Below, piece by piece: positions 23,293-30,299 of a stretch of 40,415 nucleotides of DNA; the stretch's first letter is position 1; each line of letters begins with the position of its first letter. Source of the stretch: CAZEJK01 sp964512045. Its GTDB lineage: Bacteria; Acidobacteriota; Thermoanaerobaculia; Thermoanaerobaculales; Sulfomarinibacteraceae. Position numbers and translations under genes: made by a program. The notes under the pieces are model-generated. The model did no database searches. It was not told the DNA's origin and saw only the letters and a list, made by a program, of their open reading frames with translations. The stretch lies in contig CAZEJK010000021.1 in assembly GCA_964512045.1 (NCBI GenBank), positions 1-40,415 of the forward strand. The letters run 5' to 3'.

Positions 23293-25976
23293 TTCACAAT
23301 CCGGAATGACGCTCGCGTTCCTCCCTGCGGAGAGGCTTCGAAGTGCAGGTGACCACCATGCTGCTGGATGATATCACGCGTGATGGCGAGACCGAGTCCG
23401 GTTCCCCCTTGCTCGGAACGCGTTGTGAAGAAGGGCTCGACCACCCGCTGGCGAAGCTCCTGCGGAATGCCGGGGCCTTCATCGTCGATATCGATGCCGG
23501 CCCGATCGCCGTCGCTCACCACCCGAATGTGCACTGTGCCTCCCTGCGGAGAGGCCTCGAGAGCGTTGCGCAGCAGGTTCGACACTGCCAGCTCCAGCGT
23601 CCCGTGTTGGCCCCATACCCGGGCGGGCTCGTCGCTGTGCTCGACGATGACGGTGGTTGCGGTCGACAGCGAGCGCAGCACCTCGGTTCGTGTGCTCTCG
23701 GCAAGGGCGTGCAGATCGACGGCGTCGAACTGACTCTGGTCGCCGCGCACCAGCTCGCGCAGGTTGGCGACGATGCGCGAGACACGGAAGCTCTGCGCGA
23801 CGATCTTGTGCACCAGGTTCGACCGTGGGTCATCCTCGCCGGTCATGCTCTCGAGCATCTGTGCGAACGAGGCGATGCCCGTCAGAGGCGTGTTGATCTC
23901 GTGGGCAAGGCCGGCCGCGAGGCGCCCGAGGGCCGCAAGTCGTTCCTGCTCGCGGAGCCGATCTTCGAGCTCCCGTAGCTCCGTCGTGTCCTGCATGACC
24001 ACCACACGCCCGTTGAACTGGCCCCTCTCGAACTCCAAAATAGAGACTGCCATCACGACGTGTCGGGGTGGTGCGCTGCGGGTCGTGGCCTCGGCGTTGA
24101 CCGCATGCAGGGGGAGGTGGGGATCCCAGTTGTCAGGAAGCTCGACGACCTCGTCCAGGCGCCGGCCGATGAGGTCGGTCTCCTCCTCGGCGAGTATCCC
24201 TGCGGCGCGTGCGTTGGCTGACAAGATGAGCCCGCGCGCGTCGCACACCAGGATTGCCGCCGCGGAGGACTCGATGATCCGTTGCGTGTTGGCATGCAGG
24301 ATGCGGTACTCCTCGGCCCGTCGCCGCAGGTCATCGAGCAGGCGGGCGCTCTCCAGCCCCAGTGCTGCCTGCGCCATGAAGGCGCCGATGACCTCGTTCT
24401 CCTCGCTGCCGAATGGGAAGATCCCCCGGCGAAGACCGAGGTAAAGCAGCCCGTGGATCACGGTGGCCCGCTCGAGGGGGAGGCGGCGAGTGAGGCCGGA
24501 GCTGGGGAAGCCGGACTCTCCAGACGACGGGAACGGCATGCGCGTAACCGACTGTGGCAGAGCTTCGGGGAGCGTTCCATCGCCGGTGACGCGCACGAAC
24601 GAGCCGTCCTGGGTCCGGAGATAGGTGGCGACGGTGTCCACATCCAGCGCCTCGGCAAAGAACTCTGACAGACGGCGCAGCAGCTGACGAGGATCTGTTT
24701 CCCTGGCGAGGTCGCGTGAGGAGTGGGTCAGGAGTGATCGGGGGGCCGGGCGCCCGTGGTACAGCCACCGGTCGAGGAAACGCTCCACCTGGTTTCGGAT
24801 CGGCGCCAGCAGCATCACCAGCAGCACCCCGGTGGCAAACGCCACAATGTGCCGCAGGGAGCCGACAGCGCTGGCATAGCTCAGTAGGGCATGGTTGATC
24901 GCCGCGAAGATCAGGCCGCCGAGGACGACGAACAGCGCCAGCGATAGAGAGTCGCGGGTGATGGCCTCCAGGTCCCACAGGCGGTACTCCGTGAGGCCAG
25001 CGAGAAGCCCGAGAGGGACCGCCACCATCGGAAACACGGCAAGCCACGAGTACGGGGCGAAGGGAATCCCGAGCCAACCGGCTACCATGACCAGCCCGAG
25101 GTACGGCAGCAGTCCGACCACCATGCCCAGGGCGGTCCACTCCACCTGACGACGGACCCGTGCCAGACGGATCGCCTCGCGCCAGCTCGCCACCTGCAGG
25201 CCAGCGGCGGTGAGCAGCGAAAGCCCGAACGCGACACGAAGGGCCGACGCCATGACCTGCCAGAAGGGGTGGCTCTCCGGCAGAAACGCGGTCGCTCCGG
25301 AGGCAATCATGACGGCCACGGTGAGCGGATCCCACCACCGGGGGAGCCGACGGCGCCGCGGGAAGATCGCGAAGAAGCGAACCAGGAAGAACGACAGGCC
25401 GGCGCCAGCCATCCGATGGAGGATGTTCAGCACGAGCGCCGAGGATGCGGTTCGGTGCGGAACCGCGGCGAGGATAAAGGCGGCGATGGCCAGCAGAAGG
25501 AACGTCGGCACCTCGGAACGCGAGGTCTTCAGAAGAGCGAACAGTGCGCACGCCAAGCCCACCAGAGCGACAACGGTGCGGGCCAGGTACACGGGGTCCA
25601 CCCGGGGCCGTGGAGGGGCGTACGTCACGGAGCGCCGCCGACCGTCGACTCCGATCACCTCCAGCTGCTTGGTACCGCCGATCGCGAGGCTCCGAAGCGG
25701 CTCGGAGATCGTCGCCACCGGCCGGGAGCCGATGGTCACGATCAGATCGCCCGATGCCAGGCCTGCACGATCGGCGCTCGAGGCCGGGGGGACGGCTTCG
25801 ATCCGCACGCCGTCGGTGACCCAGACGGCTGGAAAATCGAGCCTGAAGAAGCCGGCAACCGTGTGGTAGATGGAGGTGGCGCCGACAGCGAGCACGCCGA
25901 GGACAAGGGCTGTCCATAGCAGCCGCCGTCGTCCCAGGGCGGAGTCCAGAGGTGCCAGAGGACGCAACACCATCAT
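23268..25976 (-). CDS. Membrane histidine kinase with PDZ, multi-TM, GAF and PAS domains
   Basis: Sensor kinase of 902 aa. Order: a transmembrane helix (about 18-40); a periplasmic PDZ-like domain (about 52-115, AVPPASSADRAGLASGDLIV); about seven further membrane helices (about 128-405); a GAF domain (about 440-590); a PAS domain (about 605-690 minus the linker, with AAAILVCDARGLILSANARA); HisKA with His692 in AGLAHEINTPLTGI; HATPase_c with SNLLRNALEAS, IDDEGPGIP and GGTGLGLAITRDI. A PDZ domain at the sensing end is unusual and suggests recognition of an exposed protein C-terminus, as DegS does for misfolded porins. The downstream NtrC-type regulator overlaps by 25 bp and is its likely partner. 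The signal is unknown. Confidence 0.9.
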   Translation of the reverse strand: MMVLRPLAPLDSALGRRRLLWTALVLGVLAVGATSIYHTVAGFFRLDFPAVWVTDGVRIEAVPPASSADRAGLASGDLIVTIGSRPVATISEPLRSLAIGGTKQLEVIGVDGRRRSVTYAPPRPRVDPVYLARTVVALVGLACALFALLKTSRSEVPTFLLLAIAAFILAAVPHRTASSALVLNILHRMAGAGLSFFLVRFFAIFPRRRRLPRWWDPLTVAVMIASGATAFLPESHPFWQVMASALRVAFGLSLLTAAGLQVASWREAIRLARVRRQVEWTALGMVVGLLPYLGLVMVAGWLGIPFAPYSWLAVFPMVAVPLGLLAGLTEYRLWDLEAITRDSLSLALFVVLGGLIFAAINHALLSYASAVGSLRHIVAFATGVLLVMLLAPIRNQVERFLDRWLYHGRPAPRSLLTHSSRDLARETDPRQLLRRLSEFFAEALDVDTVATYLRTQDGSFVRVTGDGTLPEALPQSVTRMPFPSSGESGFPSSGLTRRLPLERATVIHGLLYLGLRRGIFPFGSEENEVIGAFMAQAALGLESARLLDDLRRRAEEYRILHANTQRIIESSAAAILVCDARGLILSANARAAGILAEEETDLIGRRLDEVVELPDNWDPHLPLHAVNAEATTRSAPPRHVVMAVSILEFERGQFNGRVVVMQDTTELRELEDRLREQERLAALGRLAAGLAHEINTPLTGIASFAQMLESMTGEDDPRSNLVHKIVAQSFRVSRIVANLRELVRGDQSQFDAVDLHALAESTRTEVLRSLSTATTVIVEHSDEPARVWGQHGTLELAVSNLLRNALEASPQGGTVHIRVVSDGDRAGIDIDDEGPGIPQELRQRVVEPFFTTRSEQGGTGLGLAITRDIIQQHGGHLHFEASPQGGTRASFRIVKWQASTES

Positions 25977-26040
25977 CCCTCAGGATACGATGGCACGGCA
26001 AAATCGTCTCCTCGAACCCGGATCACTTTGAAGAGATCTC

Positions 26041-26069
26041 TTGACATCGGTTCCGCGGTCCAATATTTT
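26041..26069 (+). promoter_or_regulatory. Sigma-70 type promoter of the Fur-family gene
   Basis: TTGACA (26041-26046), a 17-base spacer and TATTTT (26064-26069). Transcription would start near 26076, giving a short leader before ATG 26105. The local sequence is markedly AT-richer than its surroundings. Confidence 0.75.
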
Positions 26070-26082
26070 TGGTTGCGACGTT

Positions 26083-26101
26083 GATAATGAGACTGGATTG
26101 T
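26083..26101 (+). promoter_or_regulatory. Possible Fur operator (autoregulation)
   Basis: The first eight bases, GATAATGA, match the left half of the 19-bp Fur box exactly; the right half is poor (11 of 19 overall). It lies just downstream of the predicted transcription start, a place where binding would block the gene's own promoter. Confidence 0.35.
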
Positions 26102-26104
26102 GAA

Positions 26105-26569
26105 ATGGCAAACTTGACACAACGAGCCCAGAAGCTTTTCATCCAGTACCTTCGTGAGAACAACCTGAAGGTAACTCAGGAACGGATCGCGCTGCTGGAT
26201 GAGATCTTTTCGACCAACGAGCATCTGGATGCCGATGAGCTGCTGGCGCGGATGAAGGCGAAGCGCAAGAAGGTATCCCGAGCGACGATCTACCGCACCC
26301 TCGATCTGCTCGTGCAGTGTGGGTTGGTGCGCAAGAGTCGCCTCGGCCAAGAGCACTACTTCTACGAGAAGATCGTGCCCGGGCGCGGCCACCATCACAT
26401 GATCTGCACCGCGACCGGCAAGATCATCGAGTTTTGGGATCCGGACATCGATGAGCGGTTACGCCGGATGTGCCAGGAGCACAGCTTCCGGCCAACGTTC
26501 ATCTCGATCCAGATCCAGGGGCTCAGCGGCGAGGGGCAGAAGATCGAGCAAGAGCACCGGTTTCTCTGA
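26105..26569 (+). CDS. Fur-family metal- or peroxide-responsive repressor
   Basis: Winged-helix repressor of 154 aa (from ATG 26105; TTG 26069 and ATG 26087 are in-frame alternatives). The DNA-binding half shows VTQERIALLDEIFS and the recognition helix SRATIYRTLDLLV. The dimer/metal half has the His-rich GRGHHHMICTATGKIIEFWD, with ligands resembling the Fur regulatory site. The CxxC pair of the structural zinc site is absent (the first Cys remains, the second place is Thr), as is the C-terminal CxxC, so it would fold without that zinc, as some Fur proteins do. Whether it answers iron, zinc, manganese or peroxide cannot be told from sequence alone; I leave the symbol blank. Confidence 0.9.
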   Translation: MANLTQRAQKLFIQYLRENNLKVTQERIALLDEIFSTNEHLDADELLARMKAKRKKVSRATIYRTLDLLVQCGLVRKSRLGQEHYFYEKIVPGRGHHHMICTATGKIIEFWDPDIDERLRRMCQEHSFRPTFISIQIQGLSGEGQKIEQEHRFL

Positions 26570-26582
26570 CGGCCGTGACGGC

Positions 26583-28598
26583 TCACTGCGGGATCGGCAC
26601 GCCTTCAACCGGTAGGCGTCCGGCCCCGGTGCGTTCGAGCATATCGTAGCTCTGTGCAGTCGCGAGCAGCTCCCCGATCCGTTCCGCAGACAGGGTGAGG
26701 ACGCGCAGCTGCGTGGCCATGGCCGGCTCCCAATGCCGGACTCCTGCCGCGATAGCTGCCGCGGTCCGGGCCCGTCCCATCGCCCCGCTGCTGTCGCGGG
26801 TGATCTGGCTTGCGACCTGCCGCAGCACCGCTACCAGCTCGTCGTCGGTGACAGGTGCGACCAGGCCCGGCCAGGCCTCCTGGAAAGCGGCCTCGAGCGC
26901 GGCGAGCTCGCCGCGCCCGCTGACCATGGTCACCACGGGGCGTTTGCCTGGAACGAGCGGAGTCGCGGCAGCAAACTCGTGATCGAGGAGTCGGCCTGCG
27001 CGGCGCTCGAGCAGAGCCCGCACAACCTCTGCCTCGGTCCAATGGCTTTCCGGCGGCAGCATGATCGCGGCCACCGCAGCGGCTCGCGTTCCGCTCATCG
27101 CGATCCTCCTGCGGCTCGACGCGGACATGGCGTGTGTCGTGAGTGCCGGTGGTGCTCCGGTCCGACGGTCGAGCAGCTTGTCGAGCGCTTCGACCGCGGT
27201 CTCTGCATCCGTCACCACAGCGCCCAGCACGAGGTTCGTGGGCCGCAACAGCTCGGCGGGGATGACCTCCCCGGATCGTGTCGCTCCCAACCGCACCGCG
27301 AGAAGACCGATCGCTGCCCTGAGGGGATCGGTGCGGTCGGCGGCGGCGGGCGTGGTGTCGTCCCAAAGCGTGGCGAGAGCGGCGTGCGAAGCCTCGACGA
27401 GCTCGGCAAAACGATCCGGAGGAGCGGCCAGCTCCAGCCATGGAGGCGAAGGGTGCACACGAATCCACTCGGGGACGGCGGAGCCTTCGCGAAGCGCCGA
27501 GGCGAAGCGGGTGAGCACGGTGGCGGTCAGCTCCCCGGTGAGATCGGGCAGGAGCACCGGACGCACCACCAGAGTTGCCAGATCGGTCCCTGGCCGCTCG
27601 AGCAGCGAGACGATCGCTCCGTTGTCGAGCTCGAGGCGACGGGGCCCCGAGGCGAACCGTGGGGACATCGCGTGCGGCGGAAGGTCGATGGTTGCATGGC
27701 CGGGGTGGAGCGGAAGCCATGCGCCTGCGGCGGCGCGGAGCGAGTCGAGCGACACCGACTCGAGACCGAAGAGGTGCTGCCGCACGGCATCGGCGCCACC
27801 GGCCAGCCACAGCTCCGTCAGTGTCGTCGCGCCCTCCGGATGCTCTCCCAGCCGGGCTCGTCGAGCCACCATCAATCGGTGACGGGTGGACTCGACGACA
27901 GGACGGTCGAGAGCGTTGGACTCCGCGAGCCGGGCAAGAGATAACCGCAACCGGCGGAGGGTGAGCTCGGCCAGCTGCGGGTCGACCGGCGTTTGAAGCT
28001 GCGCAGAGCGGGCATCCACGGACACCCGCAGCTGAGACACCTCATCGCGAAGCAGCTCTGGTAGGGCCGCGCAGAGCACCTCGATGTCGCTTCGGTCTGC
28101 GGTGTCTGCCGGCGGAAGTGGCAGTGTCAGCGTGAGGGTCGACGGGCTCCCGGCAGGACGCAGGCGCCTGGTGACGGCGCCTTCGATCAATGGCTGTGTG
28201 GGAGCTTGCTGCACCGGCTCGGCGATCCGGTCTCCAAGCCAGCTCGTCAGCTGCTGCATGAGGTCATCGCCGCCGGTCGCGCCAACCGCAACAATCACTG
28301 GTGGTGCTCCGGTCTCCACCGCCGCGTCGCCGCCCTGCAGCGCCTCCTGGACGCCGAGCGTCAAGGTCAGCTCCCCGCCGCTGACCGACGTCACGGTGCC
28401 GTCGGACCGTGGCCACGCCACCGAGGTGGCGTCTGCCAAGGGAGTCTCCACCCGCACGAGCTCGGTACCGCTCGGTAACGTGTCGATCGCCAGCACCTGA
28501 GCCTGGCCCCGGCCGGCGGCGGTGGCCCAGAGCAGGGCGACCGAAGCAATACAAACTGCTCTTCTTTGAGGAACTTCGATTCTCATCATCGCGCTCAT
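26583..28598 (-). CDS. Secreted M16-peptidase-like protein lacking the catalytic motif
   Basis: Exported protein of about 671 aa. A signal peptide (core AVCIASVALLWATAAGRGQAQ) precedes what look like successive M16 (insulinase-type) repeats: an opening TLPSGTELVRVETPL, and later ALREG, TNLVLGAVVTDAETAVEAL and a final lobe near GELAALEAAFQEAWPGL. Active M16 enzymes carry HxxEH plus a distal Glu in the first repeat; no HxxEH is present anywhere. It is probably the non-catalytic partner type seen in PqqF- or MPP-like pairs, or a scaffold. No active M16 gene is adjacent. Starts at 28598, 28589 or 28586 are all possible; the last two would fit a leaderless transcript. The call is by general pattern, so it is moderate. 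Confidence 0.6.
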   Translation of the reverse strand: MSAMMRIEVPQRRAVCIASVALLWATAAGRGQAQVLAIDTLPSGTELVRVETPLADATSVAWPRSDGTVTSVSGGELTLTLGVQEALQGGDAAVETGAPPVIVAVGATGGDDLMQQLTSWLGDRIAEPVQQAPTQPLIEGAVTRRLRPAGSPSTLTLTLPLPPADTADRSDIEVLCAALPELLRDEVSQLRVSVDARSAQLQTPVDPQLAELTLRRLRLSLARLAESNALDRPVVESTRHRLMVARRARLGEHPEGATTLTELWLAGGADAVRQHLFGLESVSLDSLRAAAGAWLPLHPGHATIDLPPHAMSPRFASGPRRLELDNGAIVSLLERPGTDLATLVVRPVLLPDLTGELTATVLTRFASALREGSAVPEWIRVHPSPPWLELAAPPDRFAELVEASHAALATLWDDTTPAAADRTDPLRAAIGLLAVRLGATRSGEVIPAELLRPTNLVLGAVVTDAETAVEALDKLLDRRTGAPPALTTHAMSASSRRRIAMSGTRAAAVAAIMLPPESHWTEAEVVRALLERRAGRLLDHEFAAATPLVPGKRPVVTMVSGRGELAALEAAFQEAWPGLVAPVTDDELVAVLRQVASQITRDSSGAMGRARTAAAIAAGVRHWEPAMATQLRVLTLSAERIGELLATAQSYDMLERTGAGRLPVEGVPIPQ

Positions 28599-28611
28599 GG
28601 TAGCATGCCCC

Positions 28612-29538
28612 ATGCCCTCTCGTCCGGTCGTTCTGGATCTCGGGCTGCTCGTGCCCAGCTGGGCGCTGTCGGTGCTCTGGTCGGCGCTGGCGATCGTCGT
28701 GATTGCGGTGAGTCAGGCGCTCGGCGCCAGTGCGGCAGGCTGCGACTGGATCGGCATCTGCGTGCCGATCCATCGGCAACCCTGGGCGCTGGTGAACCAG
28801 CCGGGGATCGCCTTTGCCTCCACCGCGGAGGCGCATCCGTACTGGCTGGCCTCGAGTGTCGTGCCGTTGGTGATTGCGCTGGTACTGGCGCCGTTGGCAC
28901 CGCGGGCGCGCTCGGTGACCGCGGAGCTCAACGTGCTCCTTGCCTCATGGTGGCTTGCGGTGGTGGCCTTGGCGTGGGTGCCGATGCTCGACCCGAGCGA
29001 CGGTCATCTCGTCCGATGGCTCACTCTGCACGACCGTTCTCCGCTGCTCGTCTGGATCGTTCCGGCGGCGAGTGGTGTGGTGGCGGCACTGCCAGCGCTC
29101 CACCTTCTCGGGCTGGTGCATCGGTCCGTACCGACCCTGCGTCGCCGCCACCGCCTCGCCATTGTTGGTGCGCACCTATGGCTTCCGACTGCGGCCTGGG
29201 TCTGTGTCGCCTCGATGGCTGCGGGCACGGTTCCCTCTCGAGCCGCGGCGGCTGTGATCATACCGCTCGTCGTCGCGACGGCTGTGGCGTGGCTGGGCTA
29301 CCCTCGGAGGCGACCCGATCGTCTCGATCCGGCCTCGTTCGGTGGTGTTGTGACCGTCCTGGTGGCGGCGCTCGTCGCGTGGTCTGTGCTCGCGATCGCG
29401 GGGCGGCCACTCGCGGGAGGTCGCGTTGCCGGAGTGCAGTGGTCGGTGGCGGACCGCCACAACAACGTCCGATCGTGGATCGAACCGTGGCGGATTGTGA
29501 GCTCTCGACCTCCTGGGGCTGCCCTGAGAGGGCCGTGA
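28612..29538 (+). CDS. Seven-helix integral membrane protein, function unknown
   Basis: Hydrophobic protein of 308 aa that I do not recognise. Predicted membrane segments: about 14-38, 80-97, 108-126, 144-169, 182-204, 211-230 and 244-264, with Arg-rich loops (98-101, 176-181, 231-237) suggesting cytoplasmic turns. A Trp/His-containing segment around 46-60 (WIGICVPIHRQPWAL) lies between helices 1 and 2, and two Cys (44 and 50) could form a disulfide there. The C-terminal 40 residues are polar. The start is only 13 bp from the divergent M16-like gene start, so the two promoters must overlap the coding ends; the pairing may be functional. Confidence 0.75.
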   Translation: MPSRPVVLDLGLLVPSWALSVLWSALAIVVIAVSQALGASAAGCDWIGICVPIHRQPWALVNQPGIAFASTAEAHPYWLASSVVPLVIALVLAPLAPRARSVTAELNVLLASWWLAVVALAWVPMLDPSDGHLVRWLTLHDRSPLLVWIVPAASGVVAALPALHLLGLVHRSVPTLRRRHRLAIVGAHLWLPTAAWVCVASMAAGTVPSRAAAAVIIPLVVATAVAWLGYPRRRPDRLDPASFGGVVTVLVAALVAWSVLAIAGRPLAGGRVAGVQWSVADRHNNVRSWIEPWRIVSSRPPGAALRGP

Positions 29539-29598
29539 TTCGGACGGGTCGGGAGTTGCACCTCGATGCGGAAAACGTTAAGCTCGTTCGAACGTGAC

Positions 29599-29628
29599 TT
29601 GACAGCCGGCTCGAGCCGCTCCGATAAT
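29599..29628 (+). promoter_or_regulatory. Strong promoter of the HU gene with palindrome in the spacer
   Basis: TTGACA (29599-29604), 18-base spacer, GATAAT (29623-29628). The spacer contains a perfect 12-bp palindrome CGGCTCGAGCCG (29607-29618) that could be an operator. A second 10-bp palindrome CGTTCGAACG lies just upstream (29585-29594). Confidence 0.7.
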
Positions 29629-29665
29629 GCGGCTGTTGGCAGACAGTACAACTGGAGGGAATGGA

Positions 29666-29959
29666 ATGAACAAGACCGAAATGGCCATGAAGCTCGCGAA
29701 AAAGACAGGTCTCAGCCAGGGCAAAGCGGCTGAGGTTCTCGACGTCATGTTCTCGGCGCAGCCCGGCAAGGGCGTTATCGCGACCGCTCTCGACGCAGAC
29801 GAGAAGGTCACGATCCCGGGCTTCGGGACCTTCGACACCAAGCAGCGTGGCGAGCGTCAGGGCCGCAATCCGGCGACCGGCCAGACCATCACGATTCCGA
29901 AGAAGAAGTATGTTGTCTTCAAGGCGGGCAAGACCCTCCGGGAGCGTGTAGAGAAGTAA
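29666..29959 (+). CDS. HU-family DNA-binding protein
   Basis: Small nucleoid protein of 97 aa that bends and compacts DNA. The family pattern is clear: a helical dimer half beginning MNKTEMAMKLAKKTGLSQGK, then VTIPGFGTFDTKQRGER and the DNA-binding arm RQGRNPATGQTITIPKKKYV, ending in FKAGKTLRERV. The Pro at the arm tip (NPATG) that intercalates DNA is present. ATG 29666 follows GGAGGG by six bases; a closer ATG at 29661 is out of frame. It has its own promoter and is followed by hairpins. HU versus IHF subunit cannot be separated with confidence; a lone gene suggests an HU homodimer. Confidence 0.93.
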   Translation: MNKTEMAMKLAKKTGLSQGKAAEVLDVMFSAQPGKGVIATALDADEKVTIPGFGTFDTKQRGERQGRNPATGQTITIPKKKYVVFKAGKTLRERVEK

Positions 29960-29962
29960 CGA

Positions 29963-29984
29963 GTCCGGGGCGGTAGCCCCGGAC
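29963..29984 (+). terminator. Hairpin after the HU gene
   Basis: A 9-bp perfect stem (GTCCGGGGC / GCCCCGGAC) with a GGTA loop begins 4 bases after the HU stop codon. It lacks a T-tract, so it may terminate poorly or protect the mRNA 3' end. Confidence 0.45.
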
Positions 29985-30299
29985 AGTCGCCGGCGCAGCG
30001 AGGCTGAAGCAGCTTCCGAGGGTATCGACGGTGCTCTCAAGTAGCCGCTTCAGCGGGCTGCCGCAAACGAGGCTCCGCTCATCTCTGCATGAGCGGGGCT
30101 TCTGCTGTCATGCGGGCACTGGATACCCGTAGTCGTCGCCCGTACGACTGGTGCGGGCAACGCCTGGCGCCGAGGGCGGAGCCCACACGGCCGGCTCTCG
30201 ATCTGCCACCGCGAGACCCTGATCGCGCGACGAACCGCCGCACCCGCACGGCGCCACCTCGGTTGGCGAGCGTGAAATCCCTCGGACGATGGACCTTGG
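29985..30299. other. Gene-free interval between HU and the pseudokinase gene
   Basis: I see no coding signal here. The HU gene and the next gene converge on this stretch. Besides the two hairpins annotated at its left end and inside it, there is only GC-rich unstructured sequence. Confidence 0.5.
30070..30101. terminator. Possible bidirectional terminator
   Basis: A 13-bp stem with two G-T pairs around the perfect core CCGCTCAT / ATGAGCGG (30075-30096) and a 6-nt loop lies between two convergent genes. The plus side is followed by TTCTGCTGT and the minus side by CGTTTG, both only mildly T-rich. Confidence 0.45.

Noticed and set aside
24331..26001. 556-codon minus-strand frame overlapping the sensor kinase
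   Set aside because: Wrong frame on the same strand as a full-length kinase with all motifs.
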